From: Pedobacter zeae | GTDB lineage: Bacteria; Bacteroidota; Bacteroidia; Sphingobacteriales; Sphingobacteriaceae | NCBI RefSeq assembly: GCF_014196715.1 | Contig: NZ_JACIEF010000002.1 | Coordinates: 1,054,001 to 1,118,000, forward strand | Reading direction: 5' to 3' | DNA length: 64,000 bases | Shown: positions 50,150-59,155 of the stretch, piece after piece | Position numbering within the stretch: the first letter of the stretch is position 1 | How the letters are laid out: every line of letters starts with the position of its first letter | Translations under genes and position numbers: made by a program | The notes under the pieces: generated by a model | Told to the model about the DNA's origin: nothing | Database searches by the model: none | What the model saw: only the letters and a program-made list of their open reading frames with translations

Positions 50150-52342
50150 TCAGGGGCTTTTTTTTGTCCAGGTAACCTTGACCTTTAGATTGCCTGTAAT
50201 GCTAAACTCAACCAGTTCTGGTGTTACTTTCACCGGTTCCGGACCCGGTATTTCGTCACCCAGATCAAGGTTGAAAGTGTAGGGATGACGGCCATCCAGC
50301 AGAAAGATCAGCCTGCATTCTAACCTGGCATCACCTCCTGTGGTCATATAGAGCGTTTTTTTTACTTTCCGGAAACTGGCTACCGGATAATCACAAAAAA
50401 CCGTAAAATGTTCATCCTTAACTTTACGATACTGTTTCGGGATCACGCCAAAAGCAATTCCGGCGCCGTATACCTCCTGGCCAACCTCACCTGAGTGTTC
50501 CCAGCCATCATGTAAATCTTCCAGGGCAATCCAAAGGCGCTGATCAATTTCGCCGGTTTTACTTTTCGTCGCAATCATATCGCTTTTTAGCATAGTAGGA
50601 TAGTAGTAGGCTAGTCGTCCGATGGTATGCCGGATAAACTCCGCTATCAGCAATCTTACCGATGGTAAGATGTCAATGCCTTCAGCCTCAGCCAGGTAGT
50701 CGTGAAGGGCTGCGTATACCTCCTGCTCTTCATAAGCTGCAGTATAAGGTGCATCCCGGAGCGGAAAAATGCCAAAAAAGGTAGGGAAATTCTTCGCATG
50801 CCCATAGTTGCATTCCCAAAGTTGTACATTGTCAAAAATCGCTGCCAGGCATACATAGCTCAGGTAGAGGTATTTTTGGTTTCCCGTTTCTTTGTAGAGC
50901 CTGAGCATTGCCCCTGCACTAAAGGCTGTATTATTGGCCTGATAAAAAATATCAAAGCTAAGGCCAACCAGTTCCTTGGCTGCCCGTTCGGCTTCTTTAA
51001 AAAATCTTTTCTCGCCGGTCAGTTTCCACATCCTCAACATCAGGTCTGCGTAAGTGCCCGGAACGTCTTTTTCGCCGCCGGCGCCTTCTGCTGTTTCCGC
51101 TTTAATCACATTAAGGGTATCCATCTGATAGAAAACCGGCCATTTATACTTAAATGTTTGGGCTACATGCATAGCATAACCGATTGATTTAAAGAGCAGG
51201 TCATGCGCCATTTTATCCCCATGGTCGCTCAAACGAGCTAGATTCATTAGCGGGTGGTGCAGGTACCATGCATCCATAATGCGGGTTTTTTTCTGCTCTT
51301 CCGAATGATCCAGGTTTTCTTCCATGGCCGGCAACCAGCGTACTATTGTTTTCATGTCTTCCTCATAGAAGTTTTCCAGTCCCGATTTCAGCTCCGCTAT
51401 AAGTTGATGATTGGTTTCTCCTTTCCAGTTCACGTATTCGATCATAGGCAGTAATACGGCAAGCTGTACCATCACCTCAGGCGGATTTTTATAATCGGCT
51501 ACATAGGCATTGAGGTAGGCGTGTCCGGCGGCAAAACTCCAGCAGCCTTTATGGTATACTAAATCATTTAATCCTTTCTCAACAATATCCAGCCAGTTAA
51601 GGTAAAAGCGTTCCGGCCGCGGTAGCTGCAAATAAGTTAGAGAGAGCCTGTTTAGATAATCGATCGCGATTTCTCCCGGCGATTCCGGAAGGTGATCAGA
51701 AAAGTTCACCAGGGCTTCACTGAAAATGTAAGTCTGATCCTTTTTCAGGGGGGCGTTTGAGGCTGGAAGCGAAAACCCGATTTCAGGCCATTCGCCGCCT
51801 ACAGTAGCGCCGGCGCTGCATTGAGCATCCTCACAATACCGGTTCAGGGCGCTCAGGTTCTGAAAGTAAAATACCGATCCCGACCGGTCCTGGTTGAAAT
51901 AAAGAATGCCTGACCGCGTACCCCTTTGCTGGGTATGGATGGTCCCCCGGGTCCCGGTTTTTCCTTTTTGGTTTAAACTGATCATATCTTTGGGCCAGTA
52001 CGGAAGGTTCAATGAGATTTTCGGGCTCGCACTAACCGTGTACCTGAGCAACCTCTGGCCTTCATCGATCGCTGCCATCACTTCGTATTTTAGCGTAGAG
52101 CATTCCAGGCTCACCAATATTTTGGTGCCCTGTTGGTCCATTTTAGTGATGCGGAGTTTCCCGGAAGGAGAAAAAGCGGTTCTAAAAGCAATCTTGCCTC
52201 CATCCGGCCAGCGTTTTACCAGCCAAAGCGAATCACTGCCCAGACTAAGGGATACCCCTACCGGTTCGGAGACCAAGGCAAGCGTATCAATATGCTGTAG
52301 TTCAGCTGCGGCATTCGCCGCCCAAATAGACATCGGTTTCAT
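50150..52342 (-). CDS. Large hypothetical protein, six-hairpin-glycosidase-like
   Basis: 730 residues. An N-terminal beta-rich region (about 1-230, AVSLSLGSDSLWLVKRWPDG-like strands) is followed by an alpha/alpha repeat region with helix pairs (RFYLNWLDIVEKGLNDLVYH, TYADLMLRMWKLTGEKRFFK, GNQKYLYLSYVCLAAIFDNV) and a C-terminal beta region. This order fits six-hairpin glycosidase-like enzymes or lyases. No catalytic pair can be named. No signal peptide (MKPMSIWAANAAAEL), so probably cytoplasmic, unlike most polysaccharide-degrading relatives. It is not adjacent to a SusC/SusD pair. Confidence 0.65.
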   Translation of the reverse strand: MKPMSIWAANAAAELQHIDTLALVSEPVGVSLSLGSDSLWLVKRWPDGGKIAFRTAFSPSGKLRITKMDQQGTKILVSLECSTLKYEVMAAIDEGQRLLRYTVSASPKISLNLPYWPKDMISLNQKGKTGTRGTIHTQQRGTRSGILYFNQDRSGSVFYFQNLSALNRYCEDAQCSAGATVGGEWPEIGFSLPASNAPLKKDQTYIFSEALVNFSDHLPESPGEIAIDYLNRLSLTYLQLPRPERFYLNWLDIVEKGLNDLVYHKGCWSFAAGHAYLNAYVADYKNPPEVMVQLAVLLPMIEYVNWKGETNHQLIAELKSGLENFYEEDMKTIVRWLPAMEENLDHSEEQKKTRIMDAWYLHHPLMNLARLSDHGDKMAHDLLFKSIGYAMHVAQTFKYKWPVFYQMDTLNVIKAETAEGAGGEKDVPGTYADLMLRMWKLTGEKRFFKEAERAAKELVGLSFDIFYQANNTAFSAGAMLRLYKETGNQKYLYLSYVCLAAIFDNVQLWECNYGHAKNFPTFFGIFPLRDAPYTAAYEEQEVYAALHDYLAEAEGIDILPSVRLLIAEFIRHTIGRLAYYYPTMLKSDMIATKSKTGEIDQRLWIALEDLHDGWEHSGEVGQEVYGAGIAFGVIPKQYRKVKDEHFTVFCDYPVASFRKVKKTLYMTTGGDARLECRLIFLLDGRHPYTFNLDLGDEIPGPEPVKVTPELVEFSITGNLKVKVTWTKKSP

Positions 52343-52510
52343 ACTTTCTGCTTTTATCTAAACAACCCTATCTTAAGTAAAGAAGTTTGAGGAATTTTTA
52401 CGGTAGCTGCTGACCTGCCCAAGTGAAAATCCTGGGTAATCTTACATTTTCCTGCCATCACGTTTAGTAGGAAATAAGCAGTTCTGTAAAGGCACACTTA
52501 AATTTTAAAT

Positions 52511-52549
52511 AAAAAAGGGTTAAAAAAGCAAATGCCCTTTAACCCTTTT
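52511..52549 (-). terminator. Terminator after the ECF sigma gene
   Basis: AAAAGGGTTAAA (52513-52524) and TTTAACCCTTTT (52538-52549), perfect 12 bp, followed by T residues on the minus strand (A-run 52511-52516). It lies 33 bases past the sigma gene stop. Confidence 0.8.
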
Positions 52550-52582
52550 TATCATCAATGCTTGCTGTCGTATTTACCAGGT

Positions 52583-53101
52583 TTAAGTTCCGGGCAAATC
52601 TTCCCGGTATTTGCGCAGGTTCTTTTTCAGGATTGCCCTGGCCTGGTAAATGTGGGTTTTAACGGTGCCCAGTGGCAGTCCCAGCTCGTTAGCAATTTCC
52701 TGGTATTGGTAACCCTCAAAATACCTCACAAAAGGCACCCGATAGCTGTCGGGCAGGCGGTTCAAAGCAGCCGCGATATCCCTGCCGGCAAAGTTTCTTT
52801 CTGCCTGGTTACTGGTCGCACCGTATAAAAGGTTATTATCTGCTTCACTTTGCGGGGTAAAAACCGCTGACCATCTTTGTTTTTTGCGGAAACTGTTGAT
52901 AAAAGTGTTGCGCATAATTACAAACAGCCAGGCTTTAAAATCTGTACCGTCTTGGAAACGTTCCAAAAATCTGTAGGCTTTAATCAGCGTATCTTGTACA
53001 AGGTCGTCGGCATCATCCTCATCTTTAGTGAACAAGATCGCTCTCGATTTTAAAGCATTGGCATTATGCTCCAATTGAGAACTGAATTTCTTAATATCCA
53101 T
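52583..53101 (-). CDS. ECF-type RNA polymerase sigma factor
   Basis: 172 residues, region 2 (FTKDEDDADDLVQDTLIKAY, FKAWLFVIMRNTFINSFRKK) and region 4 (ALNRLPDSYRVPFVRYFEGY, YQEIANELGLPLGTVKTHIY) in normal order and spacing. No anti-sigma gene is adjacent, so control may be by transcription or by a distant partner. The nearest gene is a small lipoprotein 76 bases upstream on the same strand. Regulon unknown. Confidence 0.93.
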   Translation of the reverse strand: MDIKKFSSQLEHNANALKSRAILFTKDEDDADDLVQDTLIKAYRFLERFQDGTDFKAWLFVIMRNTFINSFRKKQRWSAVFTPQSEADNNLLYGATSNQAERNFAGRDIAAALNRLPDSYRVPFVRYFEGYQYQEIANELGLPLGTVKTHIYQARAILKKNLRKYREDLPGT

Positions 53102-53177
53102 TTGAATCAGATAATTGTTGTTAATGCTTTAGGGTTTTTAATGTTTAATGGTATTCTATCCGGATAGGCAAACCGGC

Positions 53178-53363
53178 TTACTGCATGCGAATGGTGGTAT
53201 CCTGCGTTGTATCGCTTCCTAAAGTATCCTGGTTGAGGTTCGAACTGGTATCCGTTTGCGTAGTGTCGTTCATCAGCGAATCGGTACTGTCGTTTTTACG
53301 GTCGGAACTGCAGGCGAGTGTTAAAAGTGCCAGGCAGCTTAAAATAAGGCTTAGTTTTTTCAT
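53178..53363 (-). CDS. Small Asp/Thr/Ser-rich lipoprotein
   Basis: 61 residues with a lipoprotein signal (MKKLSLILSCLALLTLACSS; lipobox LTLAC). The mature part (about 44 residues) is almost only Asp, Ser, Thr, Asn and Gln (NDTTQTDTSSNLNQDTLGSD), with repeated DT and DS steps; it is disordered. Upstream of the ECF sigma gene on the same strand. Exported, lipid-anchored, function unknown. Confidence 0.62.
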   Translation of the reverse strand: MKKLSLILSCLALLTLACSSDRKNDSTDSLMNDTTQTDTSSNLNQDTLGSDTTQDTTIRMQ

Positions 53364-53551
53364 GGTATTTTGTTTTTAGTAAACAGATACCTAAAAAACA
53401 GGTAATCCATCATATGGTTGGCAGGATTAATACCTGTTTTCGATCAGGTTAATACCCAAAAAATTCAGCGGGAAATACCGGATCATCACTATTTGCAATG
53501 GTTGCTAAACCTTTCGCGGGCTGGTGCTGTTGTTTAAATAAAAAATTAGTG

Positions 53552-53749
53552 ATGATGAATACAGATCCAAAACAAGTACCCCAAGAGGAGGAAGACGAAA
53601 ACCAGGACGCCCAGAAAAAACAAAGCCCAAATGATGATCATGAAATGGAGGAGAATGATGTGCAGCGGGGCCTAAGCGGCGAAACTGACGATGAAGAAGA
53701 CGTTAACGGCGACCTGAGCGGAAATGCATCAGGTAACACCAGTGCCTAA
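53552..53749 (+). CDS. Small very acidic protein
   Basis: 65 residues from MMNTDPKQVPQEEEDENQDA; almost no hydrophobic residues, so disordered. An upstream in-frame ATG at 53498 adds a Cys-rich stretch of poor quality and is rejected. No family recognised; similar acidic stress-associated proteins exist in Bacteroidota, but that is only a resemblance. Confidence 0.5.
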   Translation: MMNTDPKQVPQEEEDENQDAQKKQSPNDDHEMEENDVQRGLSGETDDEEDVNGDLSGNASGNTSA

Positions 53750-53905
53750 AGTAACATGGCTGCCCACCAGGGCCGTTTTTATGGTATGCAAATTTTATGA
53801 GCAGCAGTGTGATCGGGATCGGAGCACTTTTTATCAATAGTGTTTTAAACTGTCCGGGTCACACTGCACTTTAGGTATAAGCGAATACAACAGGCCGAAA
53901 CGCCC

Positions 53906-54841
53906 TCAGGATATTTTGGCAACAATTTTTCCACTAACCCCATGTGACTCAATGGTCTTGTGGGCGCTGACCATATCGGTTAATGAAAAAACTTTTTCTA
54001 CTTTAACCCTTAACTTTTCTTTTTCAAGCCAGGTGGCAAATAACTGCAATTGTTCTTTGCTGGGTTGCATCATTGGCCATATTAATTCAATATTCCGTTC
54101 TTCAGCCATTTTTAAGGCAATCGGATCGTCTTTGGTAGATGAAGGCAGGCATACCACCTTACCACCCGGTTTAACAATTTGGATGGCGCGATAAAGTATT
54201 TCGCCGCCCATGGTATCCATCACGGCATCCAGTTCAGTAGCAATTTCTTCAAATTGCTGTTCTTTATAATTGATGATTTCATCAACACCCAGTTCCGAAA
54301 GGAAAGCTGCATTTTTAGCAGATGCCGTTCCATAAACATAAGCACCGGCAAATTTAGCAAATTGTACAGCTAGGTGACCAACGCCCCCGGCAGCAGACTG
54401 TATCAATACTTTTTGCCCCGCTTTGATCTGTAATTGTTCGTGAACAGCCTGATAAGCCGTTAATCCGGCAGTCGGTATAGCCGCCGCCTCATAGAATGAA
54501 ACATGAGCTGGTTTTTTTACGATAGTGTCAGGGCTTGCTGTTGTATATGCTGCGTAACTGCCATTTACAATTCCGAAAATTTCATCCCCAATTTTAAATG
54601 CCGAAACATTACTGCCTACCTGTTCAATTATACCGCTTACATCTTTTCCTAAAATAGCCGGTAGCTGTAAACTTTTAGATGACCGGTGTAAGCCCGACCT
54701 GATCTTTGCATCAACAGGATTTATACCTGCAGCAATTACCTTAATCAATACCTGATCGTTATTGATAACGGGTTTCGCTGTCTCGCTAAACTGTAACGCT
54801 TCAGGTTGGCCAAATTTGTGCAGGAGGATCGCTTTCATCAA
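53906..54841 (-). CDS. NADP-dependent MDR oxidoreductase (quinone oxidoreductase-like)
   Basis: 311 residues of the medium-chain dehydrogenase/reductase fold, zinc-free branch. N-terminal GroES-like domain (VIAAGINPVDAKIRSG, ILGKDVSGIIEQVGSNV) and Rossmann domain with AAGGVGHLAVQFAKFAGAYV. The GINPVDAKIRSG motif is typical of the quinone oxidoreductase/zeta-crystallin group. It reduces quinones or alkenals with NADPH in characterised members; substrate here unknown. Stand-alone gene. Confidence 0.9.
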   Translation of the reverse strand: MMKAILLHKFGQPEALQFSETAKPVINNDQVLIKVIAAGINPVDAKIRSGLHRSSKSLQLPAILGKDVSGIIEQVGSNVSAFKIGDEIFGIVNGSYAAYTTASPDTIVKKPAHVSFYEAAAIPTAGLTAYQAVHEQLQIKAGQKVLIQSAAGGVGHLAVQFAKFAGAYVYGTASAKNAAFLSELGVDEIINYKEQQFEEIATELDAVMDTMGGEILYRAIQIVKPGGKVVCLPSSTKDDPIALKMAEERNIELIWPMMQPSKEQLQLFATWLEKEKLRVKVEKVFSLTDMVSAHKTIESHGVSGKIVAKIS

Positions 54842-55094
54842 ACAAATCTAATTCTTATTTCTGCAAAGCCAGTTGCAGTTTGTCAGTATAAAGTGATTTT
54901 TGTGATCGCCAGCCATGACTGTAAGCGCTGTTCTGGCGCGCAGCAAGCAGAAATAAATTTTGGCGCTATTTCTACTACTCTTAGCAGTTTCAAAGTAAAT
55001 AACAGGGTAACCTGTTCATTAATCTCAGGCTTTCGTTTATATTTGAGTGGGCAGTCAGTTAGTGATGCCAACAACCTGAAAAGTAGCAGACCGC

Positions 55095-55631
55095 ATGATC
55101 AAAAGAAATTTTACCCCTTTCCCCATTTTAACAACAGAAAGGCTCACCCTTAGGCAGTTGTCAACAGACGACCAGCAGGATATTTTAGCTTTGCGTTCTG
55201 ATCCGGAAATCAATAAATATCTTGCAAGAGAGCCGAGCAAGACCATTGAAGATGCAACCAATTTTATCAATAAGGTTAACGAGCATATTCAAAAAAACAA
55301 TTCCATTTATTGGGCCATTACCCTGGCGAAAACCAACACATTTGTAGGGACCATTTGCCTTTTTAACTTTTCGGATGAAAAAAACAGTGGCGAAATTGGC
55401 TACGAGCTTATGCCAAAATTCCAAAAGCAAGGAATTATGACCGAAGCCATCAAGGAAGTGATCTCTTATGCTTTTCAGTGGTTGAAATTTCAAAAAATAG
55501 TGGCGTTTACCCATCAGGAAAACCACCATTCGATTAAACTATTGGAGAAAGTTAACTTTCTTCCATCCCCTGAAACCCATCAGGAAGATCCTGGTTTTAA
55601 TGTTTTCACATGCAATAGCAGTTGTTTCTGA
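55095..55631 (+). CDS. GNAT family N-acetyltransferase (RimJ-like)
   Basis: 178 residues. The RimJ/RimL pattern is clear: ILTTERLTLRQLSTDDQQDI at the start, SGEIGYELMPKFQKQGIMTE with the acetyl-CoA-binding Q-x2-G-x-G/M loop, and a terminal KIVAFTHQENHHSIKLLEKV. It transfers an acetyl group from acetyl-CoA to an amine; substrate unknown. The start follows the family pattern. Confidence 0.88.
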   Translation: MIKRNFTPFPILTTERLTLRQLSTDDQQDILALRSDPEINKYLAREPSKTIEDATNFINKVNEHIQKNNSIYWAITLAKTNTFVGTICLFNFSDEKNSGEIGYELMPKFQKQGIMTEAIKEVISYAFQWLKFQKIVAFTHQENHHSIKLLEKVNFLPSPETHQEDPGFNVFTCNSSCF

Positions 55632-55735
55632 AAACCTTAATGTGATAACCAATGGAACAGGTAGTAAATAGCTGAAAGCGATTATCAATCTTTTTCCTGT
55701 TATTATTTACAAAGCCTTGCCAGGCCGGTATTACA

Positions 55736-56689
55736 TCAACCTCCAAATTCGTCAAGCAGCTCCAAACTCGGGGCAAAGAATAGCGATCCCGTTTTCGCGG
55801 TACTAAAATCCAGTATACGGTCGTAATTTCCTTCCGGGTTGCCGATAAACATGTTGTTCAGCATTTTCTCTACCGTGCTGAAAGTGCTGGCGTAACAGAT
55901 AAAATAGGTACCCATCTCATTGGTGGCTACATTTCCGAAAGGCATATTATCTCTCACCACCTTAAAATCGTCGCCAATGTTGGCCAGGGCAATATGCGCG
56001 TTTTTGGGCTTTAGCTCGTCGCTCATTTCAATATCCTGTTCTTTAGATCGGCCAATTACCTTTTCCTGTTCTTCTACCGGAAGCGATTTCCAGGCCCTGA
56101 GGTTATGGATGTATTGTTGTACAAAGAGGTAGCTTCCGCCCTGGTAGGAGGGATCTTCGCCACCAATAATGGCAAAACGATCGCGGTCTGCACCATGCGG
56201 ATTTTCGGTACCATCTACAAAACCTAAAACAGACCTGCTATCCCAATAACGAAAACCCTGCACTTCCACTACACCATCGGCAACAGGGCTCATCAATTCA
56301 GAAATGGCAGCAGCCATATCATAAGCAAGGCTTTTATGATCAGCCCTGATATGGAAATGCAGGTCGCCTTTGGTGCTTACGGCCGTGTGTTTGCTACCGG
56401 TTACCGGCTCAAACCGCTTCAACTCTTTAGGCAGGGGTTGAGGCAGGTCAAGCTGCAGCCAGGCATCGTAGCCTATGCCCATTACGCAGCTGGCCTTTGC
56501 ATCGGGAAAGCGGTTTAACGCAGAATTATTAAGGTTAATCACCAGGGCACATATGCGCTGAAAAACTGATTTGATTGTTACCAGACCGGCCTCTTCCCTG
56601 AAATTCCAGACCAGAAAATAAGTATTGTTATTCGGATAATCGGTAACGTTTTGTGCGCTGTGTGGCTTGGAAAAAGAATTAATCGTCAT
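55736..56689 (-). CDS. Dyp-type heme peroxidase
   Basis: 317 residues, ferredoxin-like double domain. Distal GxxDG loop as GFVDGTENPHG, proximal-side histidine in NAHIALANIGDD, and arginine in KVVRDNMPFGN; then ICYASTFSTVEKMLNNMFIG. No signal peptide, so probably cytoplasmic or cargo of an encapsulin-like compartment; no encapsulin gene is in the window. Uses H2O2 to oxidise dyes and other substrates in characterised members; natural substrate unknown. Confidence 0.92.
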   Translation of the reverse strand: MTINSFSKPHSAQNVTDYPNNNTYFLVWNFREEAGLVTIKSVFQRICALVINLNNSALNRFPDAKASCVMGIGYDAWLQLDLPQPLPKELKRFEPVTGSKHTAVSTKGDLHFHIRADHKSLAYDMAAAISELMSPVADGVVEVQGFRYWDSRSVLGFVDGTENPHGADRDRFAIIGGEDPSYQGGSYLFVQQYIHNLRAWKSLPVEEQEKVIGRSKEQDIEMSDELKPKNAHIALANIGDDFKVVRDNMPFGNVATNEMGTYFICYASTFSTVEKMLNNMFIGNPEGNYDRILDFSTAKTGSLFFAPSLELLDEFGG

Positions 56690-56865
56690 TGGTTTGGTTT
56701 TGGCTAATCAAATTTAAGAAATGGGAATGATTAATAACATAAGGAAGCTTGTGGTTATTCAGCCTTGCCCTTGAGCAGGATAGGACGATGAAATTCGCTG
56801 AGGAAGCTATCATGAATTTGGTTTTTGAAACCCGATAAATATTAAGTTAAGCAAAGACTAAAAAA

Positions 56866-58089
56866 TTATGGCTTCGATAGCCCGAAGCTTTTATCTGCCT
56901 GGGCCAGGGCTTCATCTTTTCCTTTGATGTAGTTTTTAATCGAATAGTCCACATAGCTATCGGGCTTTAACGGACCTTTTTTCCCTTTCCAGTTTTCCCA
57001 ATACCGGGTAGAATAGGCCACAATGATCTTTGATTTTGGCAATGCAAAGCCCCTTACTTCGCCATACCCGTTAATATTACCGCTGCTGGGCTGACCCACC
57101 AGGATAGCATTGGTATTTCTCTTGATCCTTACGGCGTTCATTACGGCTGAGGAGAAAGTATGCGGGCCAATGAGTACATAAAATTTGCCTTTTTTATTTA
57201 AATAACTGGCCGCTATTTTCTCAATGAAAGGATTTAAAATGGCAGAATTTCCTCCACCGTTGCTGCGCAGATCGAGTATGATTTTATTGGGTTTTTGTTT
57301 GTCGATCACAGTGAAAAGTTCTTCAGCAAATTTTGCAAAGGGATAGGATGCGTGTTCGCTACAATCGCTATAGTTAAAATAGAGGATTTTTGTATCTGCT
57401 TGGTAATCGAACCAGTAATTGCTGTTCTTTTGATGCGACAGCAGGTTGTTGCCTGATTGCGCCAGGTTAAGTTTTGTGGCATCTTTGCCGGCAACGGCTT
57501 TAAGCTTAATATTTTGTACCTGGCCAGCTGCGTTGCTTAAGGTAAATGTTGCGGTAGAATCGTTACTGATCAGCGCTAAGCCATTTAACAATACCGGGTT
57601 GTTAAGGTGTTGCAAAAGCCGGTCGTTAAAATACATGGGGTTTTCATCCTGGATAATTTCTCTGAAACGGGCCAATATGTCGTTTACCGGATGTCCGTTT
57701 ATGCTTTCTAATTTGCTGTTCAATACCGAAGTGTTTGCCGGATCGATGCCTACAACGAATAAACCCTCTTTAAAAAGTTCGAATTGCACAGGCAAAACTT
57801 TGGTGAAATTTACTTCTATAAAAGTATGCTCATCGCCAATGGATTTTGTTAGCCTGAAGAGCTCGACAATAAAGCGGTTCCTGTCAAACCCGTTCGACCT
57901 CATGGATACCTGATCGACCTTATTTTTAAATTGGTTACTGTCTATTTTGGCAAAAAGATTGGTATGCTTAAGAGGTAAGGTTTTTTTTAGAAACTCCAGA
58001 TCTTCCATAAAATCTGTTTTTGATAACGTTTGCGACAAACAGGCAGCACTGATCAGTGCAAACAGCGCGGTAATAATTGCTTTTTTCAT
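56866..58089 (-). CDS. S41-type (tail-specific) peptidase-like protein, secreted
   Basis: 407 residues with a signal peptide (MKKAIITALFALISAACLSQ, also a possible lipobox SAAC). A short PDZ-like part (VLNSKLESINGHPVNDILAR) is followed by the S41 core: KIILDLRSNGGGNSAILNPF and the catalytic serine region IGPHTFSSAVMNAVRIK, then QPSSGNINGYGEVRGF. The family cleaves C-terminal ends in the periplasm. The lysine/glutamate partner cannot be placed with certainty, so activity is likely but not proven. Confidence 0.85.
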   Translation of the reverse strand: MKKAIITALFALISAACLSQTLSKTDFMEDLEFLKKTLPLKHTNLFAKIDSNQFKNKVDQVSMRSNGFDRNRFIVELFRLTKSIGDEHTFIEVNFTKVLPVQFELFKEGLFVVGIDPANTSVLNSKLESINGHPVNDILARFREIIQDENPMYFNDRLLQHLNNPVLLNGLALISNDSTATFTLSNAAGQVQNIKLKAVAGKDATKLNLAQSGNNLLSHQKNSNYWFDYQADTKILYFNYSDCSEHASYPFAKFAEELFTVIDKQKPNKIILDLRSNGGGNSAILNPFIEKIAASYLNKKGKFYVLIGPHTFSSAVMNAVRIKRNTNAILVGQPSSGNINGYGEVRGFALPKSKIIVAYSTRYWENWKGKKGPLKPDSYVDYSIKNYIKGKDEALAQADKSFGLSKP

Positions 58090-58473
58090 ATCGGGCCAAG
58101 GGCTTATACTGTTTTAGATGATTGATGTACCTGCTTAAAAAAGACAAACATTATTTAAGGATGTTGCACCAATATACCACAAAAAATACTTTATGGCTTC
58201 TTCTTATTAAACAAGTTTGATGCGGCTAAGGAAATAGCGGAACAGAGTAACAATGTGACGGCCATAGGCAATAAAGAGGTATGCTGTATTAATCAGTTAA
58301 TATGATAAAAGTAACAGCTAACTGAAAAAAGCCGAAAATTGCTGATGCTTTACCGCTATTGCTGCGAAATGGATCTAAGGCCAAATCGGCAGTGGCAGGG
58401 AGCAAAAACGGACAGGATAGTAACCACTCACTAATCTTTATAAGTTTCTTTAAATAATATTTAACTTCGTGAT
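58090..58473. other. Non-coding region, about 385 bases
   Basis: Spacer between divergent genes. No credible ORF (a minus-strand ORF at 58289-58573 overlaps the start of the next gene and has poor composition), and no repeat or strong hairpin was found. Confidence 0.3.
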
Positions 58474-58971
58474 ATGAGTAAGCATACTTCACATTCGCCG
58501 TTTTGGGAGCTATTGCCGTTGATCGGCTTGGGGCCGATAGAATTTTTGACGGATAAATCAGTTCTACAAACATATTACGATGAACTCGGCTCCATCACCG
58601 CAGAAAGGAGCGAAAATTCGCAGCAGCAGGAACAGGAATTACTTGATACCTTCAATCAATTCAGCGAGTTCTTCAGTCAGGACGATTTAAAAACTGTACT
58701 TGAAGCAATGCAGGTTGTTGGCGATAGTAGGGATGATATTACGACGGTGTACATGGATTCTGGAATATCACTTGAATATAAGGCCAATCAATTGGTAGAG
58801 GTTTTCGCTGATGACAGGGCGAAAAGTCTACATTTTCAGGGGATGCCTATTTTTGCTTCCGACCCGAGGCAATTGGTCATGTACATCAGCAAGCAATTAA
58901 ATGAAATTCCTTGTATTAAGGCTGAGGAAATTGCCTTTCCCAGCATAATCTATTTCTATTTTCATTCCTGA
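58474..58971 (+). CDS. Hypothetical protein
   Basis: 165 residues. An N-terminal hydrophobic stretch (FWELLPLIGLGPIEFL) could be a membrane anchor or a buried helix; then a Gln/Glu-rich coiled coil (ERSENSQQQEQELLDTFNQF) and an alpha/beta C-terminal half. No family recognised. Stand-alone gene. Confidence 0.6.
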   Translation: MSKHTSHSPFWELLPLIGLGPIEFLTDKSVLQTYYDELGSITAERSENSQQQEQELLDTFNQFSEFFSQDDLKTVLEAMQVVGDSRDDITTVYMDSGISLEYKANQLVEVFADDRAKSLHFQGMPIFASDPRQLVMYISKQLNEIPCIKAEEIAFPSIIYFYFHS

Positions 58972-59155
58972 CTGAGCAGTCAGACGGCGCATACCAAGAG
59001 GGGAGAAAAAAAGACAGAACTGTTAGCTGGTGGAAAATGGCAAGACCTAATGGGGAGGATTTATCCGGTTACCGTCCCTTAAAGCATTCCTAATCTGTGC
59101 TGATACTTTGGCCGAGTGTAGCAGGATTACCACTTCCTGTAAAGTAATATTTTTG

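Noticed and set aside
50702..51187. 161-residue plus-strand ORF inside the six-hairpin-like gene
   Set aside because: Composition (Cys/Phe/Lys-rich) and position mark it as a shadow of the 730-aa minus-strand frame.
58289..58573. 94-residue minus-strand ORF
   Set aside because: Overlaps the start of the 165-aa plus-strand gene and lies mostly in a spacer; low-quality composition.
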